Shown: positions 26,815-36,045, counted from the first letter of the stretch. The stretch: DNA of 64,000 nt from an uncultured Eudoraea sp. (GCA_947258405.1 CAMYIE010000014.1:1-64000); one strand, 5' to 3'. A program made the numbers and translations. Notes: generated from the sequence alone by a model not told the origin.

Positions 26815-28110
26815 ATGAAATTCTATAGCCTCAATCGAAATTCTGCCCCTGTAAGCTTTCGCGAAGCTGTGCTTAGGGGAATTGCACCGGATAGAGGCCT
26901 GTATTTCCCTGAAAATATCGAATCGCTGCCTGCGTCTTTCATTGCAAATTTGATAGCTCATTCGAATGCTGAGTTGGCTTTCCATGCCATGCAACAGTTC
27001 ACCAGGGAGGATATTCCTGATGAGGTACTTATGGAAATGGTACATGAGGTACTCCAGTTCGATTTTCCGCTGGTGAGCCTCACCAATGAGATCGCTGTTT
27101 TAGAATTGTTTCACGGCCCCACCATGGCCTTTAAGGATGTAGGGGCTCGTTTTATGGCTCAATGTATGGGTTACTTTGCTTCTTCCGGCAGCAAGGAAAC
27201 CACTGTCCTGGTTGCTACCTCCGGCGATACCGGTGGCGCTGTGGCCAGAGGATTCCTGGGTGTTGAAGGTGTTAAGGTGGTCATTCTCTATCCCAGCGGA
27301 AAGGTTAGTAATATTCAGGAAAAACAGCTCACCACGCTGGGGCAGAATATTACCGCCCTTGAAGTAAACGGGACTTTCGACGATTGTCAGCAAATGGTAA
27401 AGAATGCATTTTTGGATCCTGATCTTACGACCAAACTTCAGCTAACTTCTGCAAATTCGATCAACGTGGCGCGTTGGCTGCCTCAGCAATTCTATTATTT
27501 CATCGCCTGCAAAGCTTTGGAAGAACGTTCCCAGCCCCTGGTGTTTTCCGTGCCCAGTGGGAATTTTGGTAATCTTTGTGCAGGTATGGTGGCCCAGCGG
27601 CTCGGCTTGCCAATCGAACATTTTATCGCTGCAACGAATATCAACGATACGATTCCCAAGTTTATGAAGACCGGGGATTATTTCGCACAACCCTCCTCCC
27701 CTACTATTTCGAATGCCATGGATGTGGGGGATCCCAGTAATTTTGTCAGGATACTGGAATTGGTAGACCATGATTTCGACCGACTCAGAAAGATTTTCTC
27801 TTCTTATTCGTATACCGATAAGGAAACCAGGAATGCCATGAAAGAAATCTATAAAATTTCGGGATATGTAGCCGACCCTCATGGCGCTGTGGGCTACCTA
27901 GGGCTCAAGCGCTTTCTTCAAGATCATCCGGAGTATTATGGAGTATTCCTCGAGACTGCTCATCCCGTTAAATTTTTAGATGTGGTTGAAGATACCCTGG
28001 GCTTCAAACAGTCTCTACCAAAGCAAATTGCGGATATCACTAAAAAAGAGAAGAAAGCAATCGCCGTGGATTCCTATAAGGATGTGAAGGAGTATTTGCT
28101 GCTTTCGTAA
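26815..28110 (+). CDS. thrC: Threonine synthase
   Basis: A 431-residue PLP enzyme converting O-phosphohomoserine to threonine. The N-terminus (FYSLNRNSAPVSFREAVLRGIAPDRGLYFPE) is typical. The PLP lysine is in HGPTMAFKDVGARF (~100-113). The phosphate/PLP-binding loop is TSGDTGGAVA, and SVPSGNFGNLCAG follows at ~240. Last gene of the thr operon, 42 bp after thrB. REP hairpins begin just 10 bp after its stop and may protect or end the transcript. Confidence 0.97.
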   Translation: MKFYSLNRNSAPVSFREAVLRGIAPDRGLYFPENIESLPASFIANLIAHSNAELAFHAMQQFTREDIPDEVLMEMVHEVLQFDFPLVSLTNEIAVLELFHGPTMAFKDVGARFMAQCMGYFASSGSKETTVLVATSGDTGGAVARGFLGVEGVKVVILYPSGKVSNIQEKQLTTLGQNITALEVNGTFDDCQQMVKNAFLDPDLTTKLQLTSANSINVARWLPQQFYYFIACKALEERSQPLVFSVPSGNFGNLCAGMVAQRLGLPIEHFIAATNINDTIPKFMKTGDYFAQPSSPTISNAMDVGDPSNFVRILELVDHDFDRLRKIFSSYSYTDKETRNAMKEIYKISGYVADPHGAVGYLGLKRFLQDHPEYYGVFLETAHPVKFLDVVEDTLGFKQSLPKQIADITKKEKKAIAVDSYKDVKEYLLLS

Positions 28111-28120
28111 TCGATCGTTG

Positions 28121-28180
28121 CCGCCAGCCTACAGGCTGGTGGATATAAATCTTTGTTACCGCCAGCCTCCAAGCTGGTGG
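28121..28180 (-). repeat. Two REP-like hairpins downstream of thrC
   Basis: Two 22-bp palindromic units at 28121-28142 and 28159-28180. Each has a stem of CCGCCAGC on the left and GCTGGTGG on the right (one G-T pair) with a 4-6 nt loop. Their orientation is opposite to the copies on the other side of the transposase gene (28846-28948), which read CCACC...GGCGG. They lie between thrC and the 3' end of the transposase gene. Confidence 0.85.
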
Positions 28181-28183
28181 CGA

Positions 28184-28741
28184 TTAACCCATAAATCCAA
28201 TTTCATCTATCTTCATTACTGAATGATCTTCCTGATAATTTCTGGCACTACTGTATTTCCAATCTTCTGGCCTTGTAACAAAGCCTGATACTACAGGATT
28301 TCTATGTATATACTCTATTTTTTGTTTGATTACTCCAGTACTCCATAACTCAATCGGCTTATTATGATGTTGCCAAAGTTGCCTGCGAGTAACATTGCTT
28401 TTGTTTTTTGCCGCCCGTTTAAATAATTCGAGCAACCATTTGCGTCTGCTTTCTAAAGAATTCTCCTCTATACCTTTTAAAAGCCTTCTTGACGAATACC
28501 CTTTAAAATCTCTTATTAGACCAGACGGGTCTCCAATGACTGATCTAAAAATCATATGGACATGGCTGGGCATAAAACAGTATGCATATACTTCCATGTC
28601 TTTTTTCTCCCGGCAATAAGTAATACTTTTTTCAAGAATACTAAAATATTTCTCTCTCGTAAATAGATCTATCCAATAAACTGTAGCAAAAGATATAAAA
28701 TAGGCTGCTGTTGGGTTGTGGAACTTGTAATTGCGGCTCAT
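28184..28741 (-). CDS. rayT: REP-associated tyrosine transposase (RAYT, Y1 family)
   Basis: A 185-residue single-strand-specific HUH nuclease of the IS200-like family. The metal-binding HUH motif is MPSHVHMIF (His60, His62) and the probable nucleophile is Tyr144 in EYIHRNPVVSG. C-terminal WKYSSARNY is typical of the RAYT group. All catalytic residues look intact. REP-like hairpins flank the gene on both sides in inverted orientation, the usual arrangement of a RAYT with its REP substrate. It sits in an intergenic slot between the thr operon and gcvT, without visible target duplications. Confidence 0.9.
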   Translation of the reverse strand: MSRNYKFHNPTAAYFISFATVYWIDLFTREKYFSILEKSITYCREKKDMEVYAYCFMPSHVHMIFRSVIGDPSGLIRDFKGYSSRRLLKGIEENSLESRRKWLLELFKRAAKNKSNVTRRQLWQHHNKPIELWSTGVIKQKIEYIHRNPVVSGFVTRPEDWKYSSARNYQEDHSVMKIDEIGFMG

Positions 28742-28812
28742 ACAGGTTAAAATAATTGCCCATTGTGCAATCTCATTTCAGAATTTTGAGAATAGTATCC
28801 AATATATTTTAA

Positions 28813-28948
28813 GCCGCCAGCTTGCAGAATACAGGAATTTTGAAACCACCAGCCTGGAAGCTGACTTTAGTACTGATTTTGTGGTTTTCAGACCACCAGC
28901 CTGGAAGCTGGCGGTAGTGGGGGAAACCACCAGCCCGGAGGCTGGCGG
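28813..28948 (+). repeat. REP-like hairpin cluster upstream of the RAYT gene
   Basis: Three clear units and one fragment. A half unit lies at 28813-28825. Units follow at 28846-28863 (right arm decayed), 28893-28914 and 28927-28948. The intact ones have stem CCACCAGC/GCTGGCGG and are followed by TAGTGG. They are inverted relative to the pair at 28121-28180. The whole 28742-29006 gap is otherwise gene-free. Confidence 0.85.
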
Positions 28949-29006
28949 TAGTGGTGAGTTATAAAATAACTTAACAAAAGATTATTGAAAACCACTATCG
29001 GCGATC

Positions 29007-29037
29007 TGTGGTGATCTATTAATTTTCAATAAATTTG
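29007..29037 (+). promoter_or_regulatory. Promoter of gcvT
   Basis: TGTG (29007-29010), a 19-bp spacer and TAAATTTG (29030-29037) match the Bacteroidota -33/-7 pattern with one mismatch in the -33 box. The predicted start lies ~13 nt before the gcvT ATG. Confidence 0.6.
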
Positions 29038-29056
29038 CGCATCTAATTTACAGCGT

Positions 29057-30142
29057 ATGAAAAATACTGCCCTAACCGCTACCCATGAAGCACTCGGTGC
29101 TAAAATGGTGCCTTTTGCCGGCTATCTGATGCCGGTGTCTTACGAGGGTGTCAATGTAGAACATGAAACCGTCCGAAACAATCTCGGAGTTTTCGACGTC
29201 TCTCATATGGGCGAGTTTTTAATCGAAGGACCTAAAGCGCTGGATTTAATCCAGAAAGTCTGTTCTAACGATGCTTCCAAACTTACTGTCGGAAGGGCAC
29301 AGTACAGCTGTATGCCCAATGAAAATGGAGGAGTTGTAGACGATCTGATCATTTACAGGGTTAAGGATGAAGTGTTTCTATTGGTGGTCAATGCTTCAAA
29401 TATTGAAAAGGACTGGACTCATATAGAAAAATACAACCAGGATATCGGAGCCGTTATGCGAAATATTTCTGAAGGATATTCTTTGTTGGCCATTCAAGGT
29501 CCTAAGGCTGTTGAGGCGATGCAATCGCTTAGCTCTGTTGACCTTTCGGCGATTAAATTTTATCATTTTACGGTAGCCGATTTTGCAGGGATTGATCATG
29601 TGATTATTTCTGCTACTGGTTATACCGGTTCCGGAGGTTTTGAGATCTATTGTAAAAACGAAGAAGTTAAACAAGTTTGGGACAAGGTGCTGGAAGCCGG
29701 AGCGGACTATGGTATAAAACCTATTGGCCTGGCTGCCCGTGATACGCTGCGTCTGGAGATGGGCTATTGCCTCTATGGTAACGATATTGATGAAACTACC
29801 TCACCCATTGAAGCCGGACTCGGCTGGATTACGAAATTCACCAAGAAGTTTGTGAATAGCGAAGCACTGGAAAAAGAAAAAGAGCGGGGCCCCGAAAACA
29901 AACTGATTGCTTTTGAGCTCGATGAAAGGGGCATCCCCAGAAAGGATTATGATATAGTAGACAGTCAGGGCAAAAAACTGGGGAGGGTCACCTCGGGTAC
30001 CATGTCGCCTTCGATGGCCAAAGGCATTGGCCTGGGATATGTTCCTTCGGTTTTTGCATCACCCGGCAGTAAGATTTATATCCAGATCAGGAAAAACAGA
30101 ATTCCGGCTACGGTGATTAAACTGCCGTTCTACAAAGCTTAA
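29057..30142 (+). CDS. gcvT: Glycine cleavage system aminomethyltransferase (T protein)
   Basis: A 361-residue T protein that transfers the aminomethyl carbon from the H protein to tetrahydrofolate, releasing ammonia. Family motifs include [25 protein letters not shown] (~50-60), [12 protein letters not shown]-like, [12 protein letters not shown], the folate-site region [22 protein letters not shown] and the C-terminal [17 protein letters not shown]. Full length and intact. It heads a short plus-strand series with the dehydrogenase-like gene 8 bp downstream. Confidence 0.96.
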   Translation: MKNTALTATHEALGAKMVPFAGYLMPVSYEGVNVEHETVRNNLGVFDVSHMGEFLIEGPKALDLIQKVCSNDASKLTVGRAQYSCMPNENGGVVDDLIIYRVKDEVFLLVVNASNIEKDWTHIEKYNQDIGAVMRNISEGYSLLAIQGPKAVEAMQSLSSVDLSAIKFYHFTVADFAGIDHVIISATGYTGSGGFEIYCKNEEVKQVWDKVLEAGADYGIKPIGLAARDTLRLEMGYCLYGNDIDETTSPIEAGLGWITKFTKKFVNSEALEKEKERGPENKLIAFELDERGIPRKDYDIVDSQGKKLGRVTSGTMSPSMAKGIGLGYVPSVFASPGSKIYIQIRKNRIPATVIKLPFYKA

Positions 30143-30150
30143 GTTCCCCA

Positions 30151-30993
30151 ATGGAAGAAGGTAAAAGAAAGGAAGGGGAAGGAGGAAAAATCTTGATATT
30201 GGGCGGGAGCGGATTCCTTGGCCATTCATTATACAAGGAATTGTGTAACTATTACAATACCTACGCCACCTATTCCACTGCCAGCAGTTTTCAGGACAAT
30301 AAACAGTTCGTCAGCTACGATATGCGTGAAGACGATATCTACTTATTGCTGGAGAGAATTAAACCCAAAGTGATCATTTCGGCATTAAGGGGGGAGTTTT
30401 CTTCTCAGATCCAGGCACATCAGCATATTTGCGAATACCTTATCAAAAACAAATGCAGGCTTTACTTCCTGTCTTCGGCCAACGTTTTTGACGCCTACAG
30501 TAAATACCCTTCCTATGAATACGACAAGACACTGTCGGAAAGTATTTATGGACGACTAAAGATCCGGATCGAGAATATGTTGCTCAGGTTACCAAAATCA
30601 AAAACTGCGATCCTTAGGGTTCCCATGGTATTTGGCAATACTTCCCCACGTATAAAGGAGATGAAATCTGCCATATGGAACAACGAACCCATAGAAGTAT
30701 TTCCGAACCTGGTGATGAATGTAACCAACGTTGACAGGCTTACCCAGCAACTTCACTACCTGATCAATCGTAAAAAAACCGGCATATTTCACCTCGGAAG
30801 CAAGGACCTGGTCCACCACGACGACTTTGTTAAAGAAGTTGTGGAAAGGATTGGCAGCTTTAACCCCATATACAAAAATGTCTTTACCACGAACGAAGAA
30901 CGCTACCTGGCGGTATTACCCAAAGACAATAAACTTCCCAAATACCTCCGCTTCGGGTATCAGGATATCATAGATCATCATGTGATGAGCTAA
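30151..30993 (+). CDS. NAD(P)-dependent sugar-epimerase/RmlD-like SDR protein
   Basis: A 280-residue extended SDR. The nucleotide-binding motif ILGGSGFLGHSLYKEL is at residues ~14-28, after a hydrophilic start rich in Lys, Glu and Gly. An active-site-like Tyr/Lys pair occurs in SIYGRLKIR (YxxxK), with SSAN preceding it as the Ser segment. RVPMVFGN and a C-terminal FHLGSKDL segment fit RmlD/dTDP-4-dehydrorhamnose-reductase-like proteins. The substrate is unknown. It follows gcvT by 8 bp and is probably co-transcribed. Confidence 0.82.
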   Translation: MEEGKRKEGEGGKILILGGSGFLGHSLYKELCNYYNTYATYSTASSFQDNKQFVSYDMREDDIYLLLERIKPKVIISALRGEFSSQIQAHQHICEYLIKNKCRLYFLSSANVFDAYSKYPSYEYDKTLSESIYGRLKIRIENMLLRLPKSKTAILRVPMVFGNTSPRIKEMKSAIWNNEPIEVFPNLVMNVTNVDRLTQQLHYLINRKKTGIFHLGSKDLVHHDDFVKEVVERIGSFNPIYKNVFTTNEERYLAVLPKDNKLPKYLRFGYQDIIDHHVMS

Positions 30994-31032
30994 TCTGCTT
31001 TCATTTTCTTGCCCCGTAGCCTATTGAATTCC

Positions 31033-31040
31033 TACATTTG
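31033..31040 (+). promoter_or_regulatory. -7 promoter element for the pterin dehydratase gene
   Basis: TACATTTG matches TAnnTTTG. A weak -33 candidate CTTG lies 21 bp upstream (31008-31011). It overlaps the alternative TTG start of the next gene, which supports the downstream ATG at 31056. Confidence 0.5.
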
Positions 31041-31055
31041 AGAAAACTCTTTACT

Positions 31056-31337
31056 ATGGAAAAACTAAGTACATCGGCCATAACGGAAAAACTCGCTCAG
31101 TTAAATGGCTGGGACCTAAAAGATGATGGTATCGAAAAGTCATTCTCTTTTCAGGATTTCAAAACCGCATTTGCAGCTATGACCCATATCGCTATAGAAT
31201 GCGAAGTACTAAATCACCATCCTGAATGGAACAACGTCTACAACAGGCTACATATAAGGTTCAGTACCCATGATGCAGGCGGACTCACCCAGGCAGATTT
31301 CGATCTGGCGAAAATTGTAGACAAGATTATCGGGTAA
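31056..31337 (+). CDS. 4a-hydroxytetrahydrobiopterin dehydratase (PCD/DCoH family)
   Basis: A 93-residue protein that dehydrates the 4a-carbinolamine formed by aromatic amino acid hydroxylases. The signature is ECEVLNHHPEWNNVYNRLHIRFSTHDAGGLTQADFDLA with the two adjacent catalytic His (HHPEW), plus the N-terminal W/F-rich KSFSFQDFKTAFAFM-like strand. The ATG at 31056 is favoured over the TTG at 31038 because the -7 box covers the latter. No aromatic amino acid hydroxylase gene is in the window. Confidence 0.93.
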   Translation: MEKLSTSAITEKLAQLNGWDLKDDGIEKSFSFQDFKTAFAAMTHIAIECEVLNHHPEWNNVYNRLHIRFSTHDAGGLTQADFDLAKIVDKIIG

Positions 31338-31406
31338 TTTCAGGAAGAACCGGGTTTTACCGGACTGGAGAAATTATTAATTTTAAGGTATTAGAATTTC
31401 ATTTAT

Positions 31407-32117
31407 ATGGGAAGGGCTTTTGAATTCAGGAAGGCAAGAAAAATGAAGCGTTGGGCAGCTATGTCTAAGGCGTTTACCCGAATCGGAAAGGACATCGTAA
31501 TCGCCGTCAAAGAAGGTGGTCCGGACCCCGACTCGAATTCCAGACTGAGGGCAGTGATCCAGAATGCAAAGTCGGTAAACATGCCCAAAGAGAATGTCGA
31601 AAGGGCGATCAAGCGGGCGAGCGATAAATCTCAGGGTGATTTCAAGGAAGTCTTGTTCGAAGGCTATGGACCACACGGCATAGCTATCCTAATCGAGACG
31701 GCTACAGACAACAATACTCGTACAGTAGCCAATATCCGCTCTTACTTTAACAAGTACAATGGCAGCCTGGGTACCTCGGGTTCGGTAGAATTCATGTTCG
31801 ACCACAGCTGTAGTTTTCGTATCCCGGCAGAAGGTCTGGACCCGGAAGAACTGGAACTCGATATGATCGATTTCGGAGCCGAAGAAGTTTTTACCGACGA
31901 AGACGGATTACATATTTATGCCCCTTTTGAGAGTTTTGGGGCCATTCAGAAGGAACTGGAGTCCCGCGAACTGGAAATTCTATCGTCGGGCTTTGACCGG
32001 ATACCGCAGGTCACCAAAGAGCTGAGCTCCGAACAGGTTGAGGATGTAGAGAAACTATTGGAAAAAATAGAGGAAGACGACGATGTTCAGAACGTATTCC
32101 ACTCCATGAAGGAATAG
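31407..32117 (+). CDS. yebC: YebC/PmpR (TACO1) family protein
   Basis: A 236-residue member of the universal YebC family, formerly called DNA-binding regulators and more recently linked to translation of difficult motifs. The N-terminal GRAFEFRKARKMKRWAAMSKAFTRIGKDI, the helical NMPKENVERAIKRA and ENYxxEGYGPHGIAILIETATDNNTRTVANIRSYFNKYNG segments (ending GSLGTSGSVEFMF) are diagnostic. Full length. A terminator follows. Confidence 0.95.
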   Translation: MGRAFEFRKARKMKRWAAMSKAFTRIGKDIVIAVKEGGPDPDSNSRLRAVIQNAKSVNMPKENVERAIKRASDKSQGDFKEVLFEGYGPHGIAILIETATDNNTRTVANIRSYFNKYNGSLGTSGSVEFMFDHSCSFRIPAEGLDPEELELDMIDFGAEEVFTDEDGLHIYAPFESFGAIQKELESRELEILSSGFDRIPQVTKELSSEQVEDVEKLLEKIEEDDDVQNVFHSMKE

Positions 32118-32148
32118 GTTTTTGGTTTTTCCTCTCAAAAAAATAATT

Positions 32149-32178
32149 AAGCCCCGCAAAGAGCAGGGCTTTTTTTTA
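32149..32178 (+). terminator. Intrinsic terminator after yebC
   Basis: The stem AGCCC-C-GC/GC-A-GGGCT is followed by eight T's (32170-32177). It lies between convergent genes. The reverse strand also has a U-rich tract after the stem, so it may be bidirectional. Its T-run overlaps the stop region of the type IX cargo gene. Confidence 0.8.
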
Positions 32179-34455
32179 TTTCCTAACCACAAAAGTCTTT
32201 TGCTCTAACCTTCCGCTGGTATCTTCTACCGTCATAAAATAGATGCCTGGAGGAATCGATTGGGTAGGTATTTCGAAAGGGTTTTGCCCCAATAGAGCAG
32301 AAGATGAGTAACTGCGGATCAGCCTGCCTTGTACATCGTGGATTTGAAGTGATTGTTTGCGTACCTGTTTCATATCCTTTCCAAAATCAGCCATAATCAA
32401 GGTGTTTGAGTGATTTGGATAGAGTTTTAGGAATAATCCACCCCCATTACCTTCAATTATCGTAAAACCAATCACCTTAGGGATACCGGCGATTCCCTCA
32501 AGATTCTTTTCGGTATAAGGCGTAATGGACAATCGGTAATTTCCCAGCGGGAGATTCCCGCTGTAGTAATTCCCTTTCCAGTCTCCAAATAAGGAAAATG
32601 GCGGAACATTCTCTGTTCTTCGATGGTGAACAGGGCCCGTAAGATCGAAGGCAACACTTTCTACATCGCTGCTGGTATCTGCCCGGATATTAAATCTGGT
32701 TTTGGCAAGGGTCAGCAAATCGATGATCCAACCATCTTCAATATTCATTATATCGGTAATGTTCAGGGCATCGACAAGCACAACCCGCTCTATGGAATTA
32801 TGAACATCATCCTCACCAAATAAGACCATATCTATATCGGATTCTGATGGAATTTCCGACTCACTGTCATCAGACATCCTTTCAATAGCAAAACTTACTG
32901 TCAGGGACTCCCCAGCCTCCCCGCTTAGGTTATTCAATGCATAAGGTGTGGCTTTAAGCATATAGCTTCCTGTTAAGAATTGGTGAGCCACATAATCCCC
33001 GCCATGGTCTCCGAAAAGTGCATAAGGAGGCAGGTTTTCATTTCGCTTTACTTCCTCAATACCCGTGAGTTCAAATCCAACACTTTCGACGTCTTCCGTG
33101 CCTATCGCCCGAATATTCAAACTGTCTGTTGTTAGTTCTTCCAAATCGAGGGTCATTCCTTCTTCCAGTTCCATGATATCCTGGTTTCGATGAGCGTCAA
33201 CCAAAACAAATCCTCTAATTTCCAATGCTTTATAAATATCATCCTCAATAATCACATTAAATCTACAACTACTTGTATTTCCGGCTTCATCGGTGGCCAC
33301 TGCCGTCACCTCTGTAGTGCCAAGGGCAAAAAACGAACCGCTTGCCACACTTGTTTCAACCTCCACTTCTCCACTCCCATCACTGGCCAAAACCTCAAAG
33401 CTAACCCGGGTACCACAGGACGATCCATCCACCGATACTACGATATCATCAGGACAGATAATTTCGGGTGGGATGGTGTCTTGTTCTCCTGTTGAGATCA
33501 ACAAAGACACTGCCGTACCAGGTTCCGATATACTGCCTGCCTCGGGATTCTGTTGGATTACCAGGCCAGCTGCCCATTCAAGGCTTGGCACTGAATCGAT
33601 CTCTCCCAGGGAAAGACCGGCTTCCAGTATTGCCACTATAGCGGCTTCCTGTGTGGAGCCAACCAAGAGAGGTACTCTAATAGTTTCACTGCCAACTGGC
33701 CGACCCTCAGTAAACTCCACATTATCGATCCCGAGTATTTCCGCTGCAGAATTGGAATCGAATTCGATGATGAGTCGGGCTCTGCATCCTGTAAAGTCCG
33801 ACAAATCTGTACTAAGGGTAGTCCAGGCACCCTCAATTTCCAATGCGTCGATATCGCCTCCATTATTACCTCCGGAGCCCCCACCATCGGTATCTAACAA
33901 GGTAATCGTGGTGGCCGAAACGCATTGGTCTATTTCGACCCGGACATAGAACCGGTCGTTTTGTCCGCTGGAACGTTCCCATGTTGTCTCAGACAATATG
34001 TAGTCTAGTCGGAGTACTGGCGAGTTGGTCCCGCTCAGGTCCACATCATCAAAGTACATGGATACCTGTCCGTCCGTATCTTGCATCAGGAATGCCTGGT
34101 TACCCTCGTTTGCTTCAACACCCAATTCAGACAATAGCTGATTGGGTCCACCAACCCCAAATACATCACCGTCCGTGAGTCCGTCTACGCCAGATGCTCC
34201 GGATCTGCTGGGGGTAAATTCTGTCACAAAACCCAATACAGCTGTGGTGCCCGAAGCCGAAACCGGGATGTTCTCATCAGAAAGAAAGTGTTGCACTGAA
34301 GCGGGTTCTGAATCGAAATAAAGACAGTTGTTGTTTCCACAATTAAGTGTTGTGGTCAGGTTTTCAAAACCCTGGTTTAGCTGGGCATTTAAAGTGCTGA
34401 TACTAAAGCTGCAGAGAGAAGCAATCAAAAAAAAGGTAAGTGTTCTTGGATTCAT
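32176..34455 (-). CDS. Type IX-secreted multidomain protein with PASTA and HYR domains
   Basis: A 759-residue extracellular protein. It has a signal peptide (~1-24) and a jelly-roll-like N-terminal region (~25-250, with an Asn/Gly-rich GGGGSGGNNGGD linker). A PASTA-like domain (~257-322: VPLLVGSTQEAAIVAILEAGLSLG...VIQQNPEAGS) and a HYR domain (~328-405: PPEIICPDDIVVSVDG...TTEVTAVATDEAGNTSSC) follow. Then come two ~110-residue repeats (VLVDAHRNQDIMELEEGMTLDLEEL; VLVDALNITDIMNIEDGWIIDLLTL), and a C-terminal type IX sorting domain (LKLYPNHSN...IPPGIYFMTVEDTSGRLEQKTFVVRK). It is exported by the type IX system and attached or released at the surface. Adhesion or glycan binding is plausible but not shown. 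Confidence 0.88.
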   Translation of the reverse strand: MNPRTLTFFLIASLCSFSISTLNAQLNQGFENLTTTLNCGNNNCLYFDSEPASVQHFLSDENIPVSASGTTAVLGFVTEFTPSRSGASGVDGLTDGDVFGVGGPNQLLSELGVEANEGNQAFLMQDTDGQVSMYFDDVDLSGTNSPVLRLDYILSETTWERSSGQNDRFYVRVEIDQCVSATTITLLDTDGGGSGGNNGGDIDALEIEGAWTTLSTDLSDFTGCRARLIIEFDSNSAAEILGIDNVEFTEGRPVGSETIRVPLLVGSTQEAAIVAILEAGLSLGEIDSVPSLEWAAGLVIQQNPEAGSISEPGTAVSLLISTGEQDTIPPEIICPDDIVVSVDGSSCGTRVSFEVLASDGSGEVEVETSVASGSFFALGTTEVTAVATDEAGNTSSCRFNVIIEDDIYKALEIRGFVLVDAHRNQDIMELEEGMTLDLEELTTDSLNIRAIGTEDVESVGFELTGIEEVKRNENLPPYALFGDHGGDYVAHQFLTGSYMLKATPYALNNLSGEAGESLTVSFAIERMSDDSESEIPSESDIDMVLFGEDDVHNSIERVVLVDALNITDIMNIEDGWIIDLLTLAKTRFNIRADTSSDVESVAFDLTGPVHHRRTENVPPFSLFGDWKGNYYSGNLPLGNYRLSITPYTEKNLEGIAGIPKVIGFTIIEGNGGGLFLKLYPNHSNTLIMADFGKDMKQVRKQSLQIHDVQGRLIRSYSSSALLGQNPFEIPTQSIPPGIYFMTVEDTSGRLEQKTFVVRK

Positions 34456-34610
34456 AAGTCAAACTGTTTTAAAATGTCAATCAATCAGCTGGAACATAAA
34501 CCGCGTATGAAAGAATACGGCTCTAACCAGCAGTAGAATGACACAAAGAAAATGTCGGACTGTGAAATATGAATGCAGGGAAGGAATCCCTTTAAGAAAG
34601 AAGGAAAAAC

Positions 34611-35201
34611 TTATACCGAAACACGCTTGATATCCATCTCCCGGGCAAGGCTTAATTCTTCCATAATTATTGGGATGCCAATATTGAATTTAAAGCTTGT
34701 GCTTGCCCTTTTCAGGGAGATCGACCCCTTATGATTCCGGGATTTTGTTGCTGTACTCATCGATGAGATCAAAGCCAGTGAATGGTTGAAAGATAGTTTT
34801 GTAAAAAAGCTTTGCCGTTTATAACTGATCTTAAAAAAAATATTATAATTCTTCCCGTTTTCACGATCAGGCAAATCAGTGATAAATCGATAACTTCCGT
34901 TGTCATCGGTATAAAAATGGGCTCGATGATCAAGAAAGCCAGCTTTTGGTGAGCGGTGCCAGACCTCAATCCGTGCATTGGCCAAAATACGGTGAGAAAG
35001 AGCATCAAAGAGTATCCCTCGTACCGTTACCTCAGGATAATCAGGGAGTTTACGCAGATTGTTTTTTTCTACCGAAAGCGGAGAATATCCAAAACCGGGA
35101 GTTCTATTCCCCGAACAGGGAATCACTCGTTGAGACGCGAAATGAAAATCTCTGCCCCCGCAGGTCGATAAACTTGCGCTGCCTTCTCTGATACAATTCA
35201 T
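34611..35201 (-). CDS. Intradiol-dioxygenase-like fold protein, possibly decayed
   Basis: A 196-residue ORF from the ATG at 35201 (a TTG at 35282 would extend it). The central part, EVTVRGILFDALSHRILANARIEVWHRSPKAG...YTDDNGSYRFITDLPD, resembles the beta-sandwich core of intradiol ring-cleavage dioxygenases and related carboxypeptidase-regulatory-like domains. The iron-binding Tyr/His set of true dioxygenases is not evident. The N-terminus lacks a good signal peptide and the C-terminal ~70 residues are not recognisable. Coding is likely from composition, but function and start are uncertain. The flanking gaps (34456-34610, 35283-35420) show nothing else. Confidence 0.5.
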   Translation of the reverse strand: MNCIREGSASLSTCGGRDFHFASQRVIPCSGNRTPGFGYSPLSVEKNNLRKLPDYPEVTVRGILFDALSHRILANARIEVWHRSPKAGFLDHRAHFYTDDNGSYRFITDLPDRENGKNYNIFFKISYKRQSFFTKLSFNHSLALISSMSTATKSRNHKGSISLKRASTSFKFNIGIPIIMEELSLAREMDIKRVSV

Positions 35202-35420
35202 AATGAATAGCTTTCGCAAAACACGATAAGTCAGCACAGGATAAAGAAAATGGGGTAGATCCCTGAGGTCTTTTGTGTTCAAAAGGAATTATTGAATTCA
35301 CTAAAAAGATCTGAAGGACTATAAGATGAAATTAATCAATTGAATGTGGACGGGGTCTTCAACGCCATTTATTTTCGACCAAAAGAGGTATTTGAAAGAT
35401 GATTGCACTAGTTCTGGTTC

Positions 35421-35972
35421 TCAGTCGGGATGGTAACTATTGTCTGCCACATAGCCTTCCACTCCTTTGAAGAACCGTTCATAGGTCTTTCGGTCATTTT
35501 CGTAATCGCCGCTCGGATATTGAGGGTCCGAGACTTTAATCTGCTTTCTTCCATAGTCGAAGGCCACCATTATAATGGGTACCCCGGCATTTTGAGCAAT
35601 ATAATAGTAGCCCGATTTCCATTGGCTGACCTTCTTACGGGTTCCTTCGGGTGCCAGGGCCAGCCTGAATTCAGATTTTTCATGAAAGATATCAGCAATT
35701 GCCGACACAGTATCGCTACTCTTACTGCGATCTACGGGCGCTCCGCCAAGCCAACGGAAATACCAACCAAAAGGCGGATTAAAAAGGCTTTTTTTGCCTA
35801 CAAAATGAAAATCCTTACCGAGTACTCTCCTGATCAGCAAGCCTAAAAAAAAATCTAACCAGCTGGTATGAGGCGCCACAATTACTACACATTTGGATAC
35901 ATCGGGAAAGGGACCTTCAAAGGTCCAGCCTAAAAGTTTATAATAAATGAAGTGGGCTATATTCTTTGCCAT
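35421..35972 (-). CDS. 1-acyl-sn-glycerol-3-phosphate acyltransferase-like protein
   Basis: A 183-residue PlsC-family acyltransferase. The catalytic HX4D motif is HTSWLD (~37-42), and the later EGTRKKVSQWKSGYYYIA matches the EGTR substrate-binding block. The ATG at 35972 (MAKNIAHFIYYKLLG) is preferred; the frame extends to a TTG at 36035. It is the last gene of the kdsB-HAD-kdnB run. It may acylate a lipid precursor of the envelope; the acceptor is not known. Confidence 0.88.
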   Translation of the reverse strand: MAKNIAHFIYYKLLGWTFEGPFPDVSKCVVIVAPHTSWLDFFLGLLIRRVLGKDFHFVGKKSLFNPPFGWYFRWLGGAPVDRSKSSDTVSAIADIFHEKSEFRLALAPEGTRKKVSQWKSGYYYIAQNAGVPIIMVAFDYGRKQIKVSDPQYPSGDYENDRKTYERFFKGVEGYVADNSYHPD

Positions 35973-36045
35973 GTGATGATGGTAAGATTCAATCAAAAAA
36001 ATTCGGGGACATATCAATTTCTCTGAGCTATTCAAGCTAAATATA

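Noticed and set aside
28731-28964. Plus-strand ORF over the REP hairpins
   Set aside because: Its reading frame is made of repeat copies and does not resemble a protein.
33293-33949. A 218-codon plus frame inside the type IX cargo gene
   Set aside because: It is the Ser/Thr/Pro-rich shadow of the opposite strand coding region.
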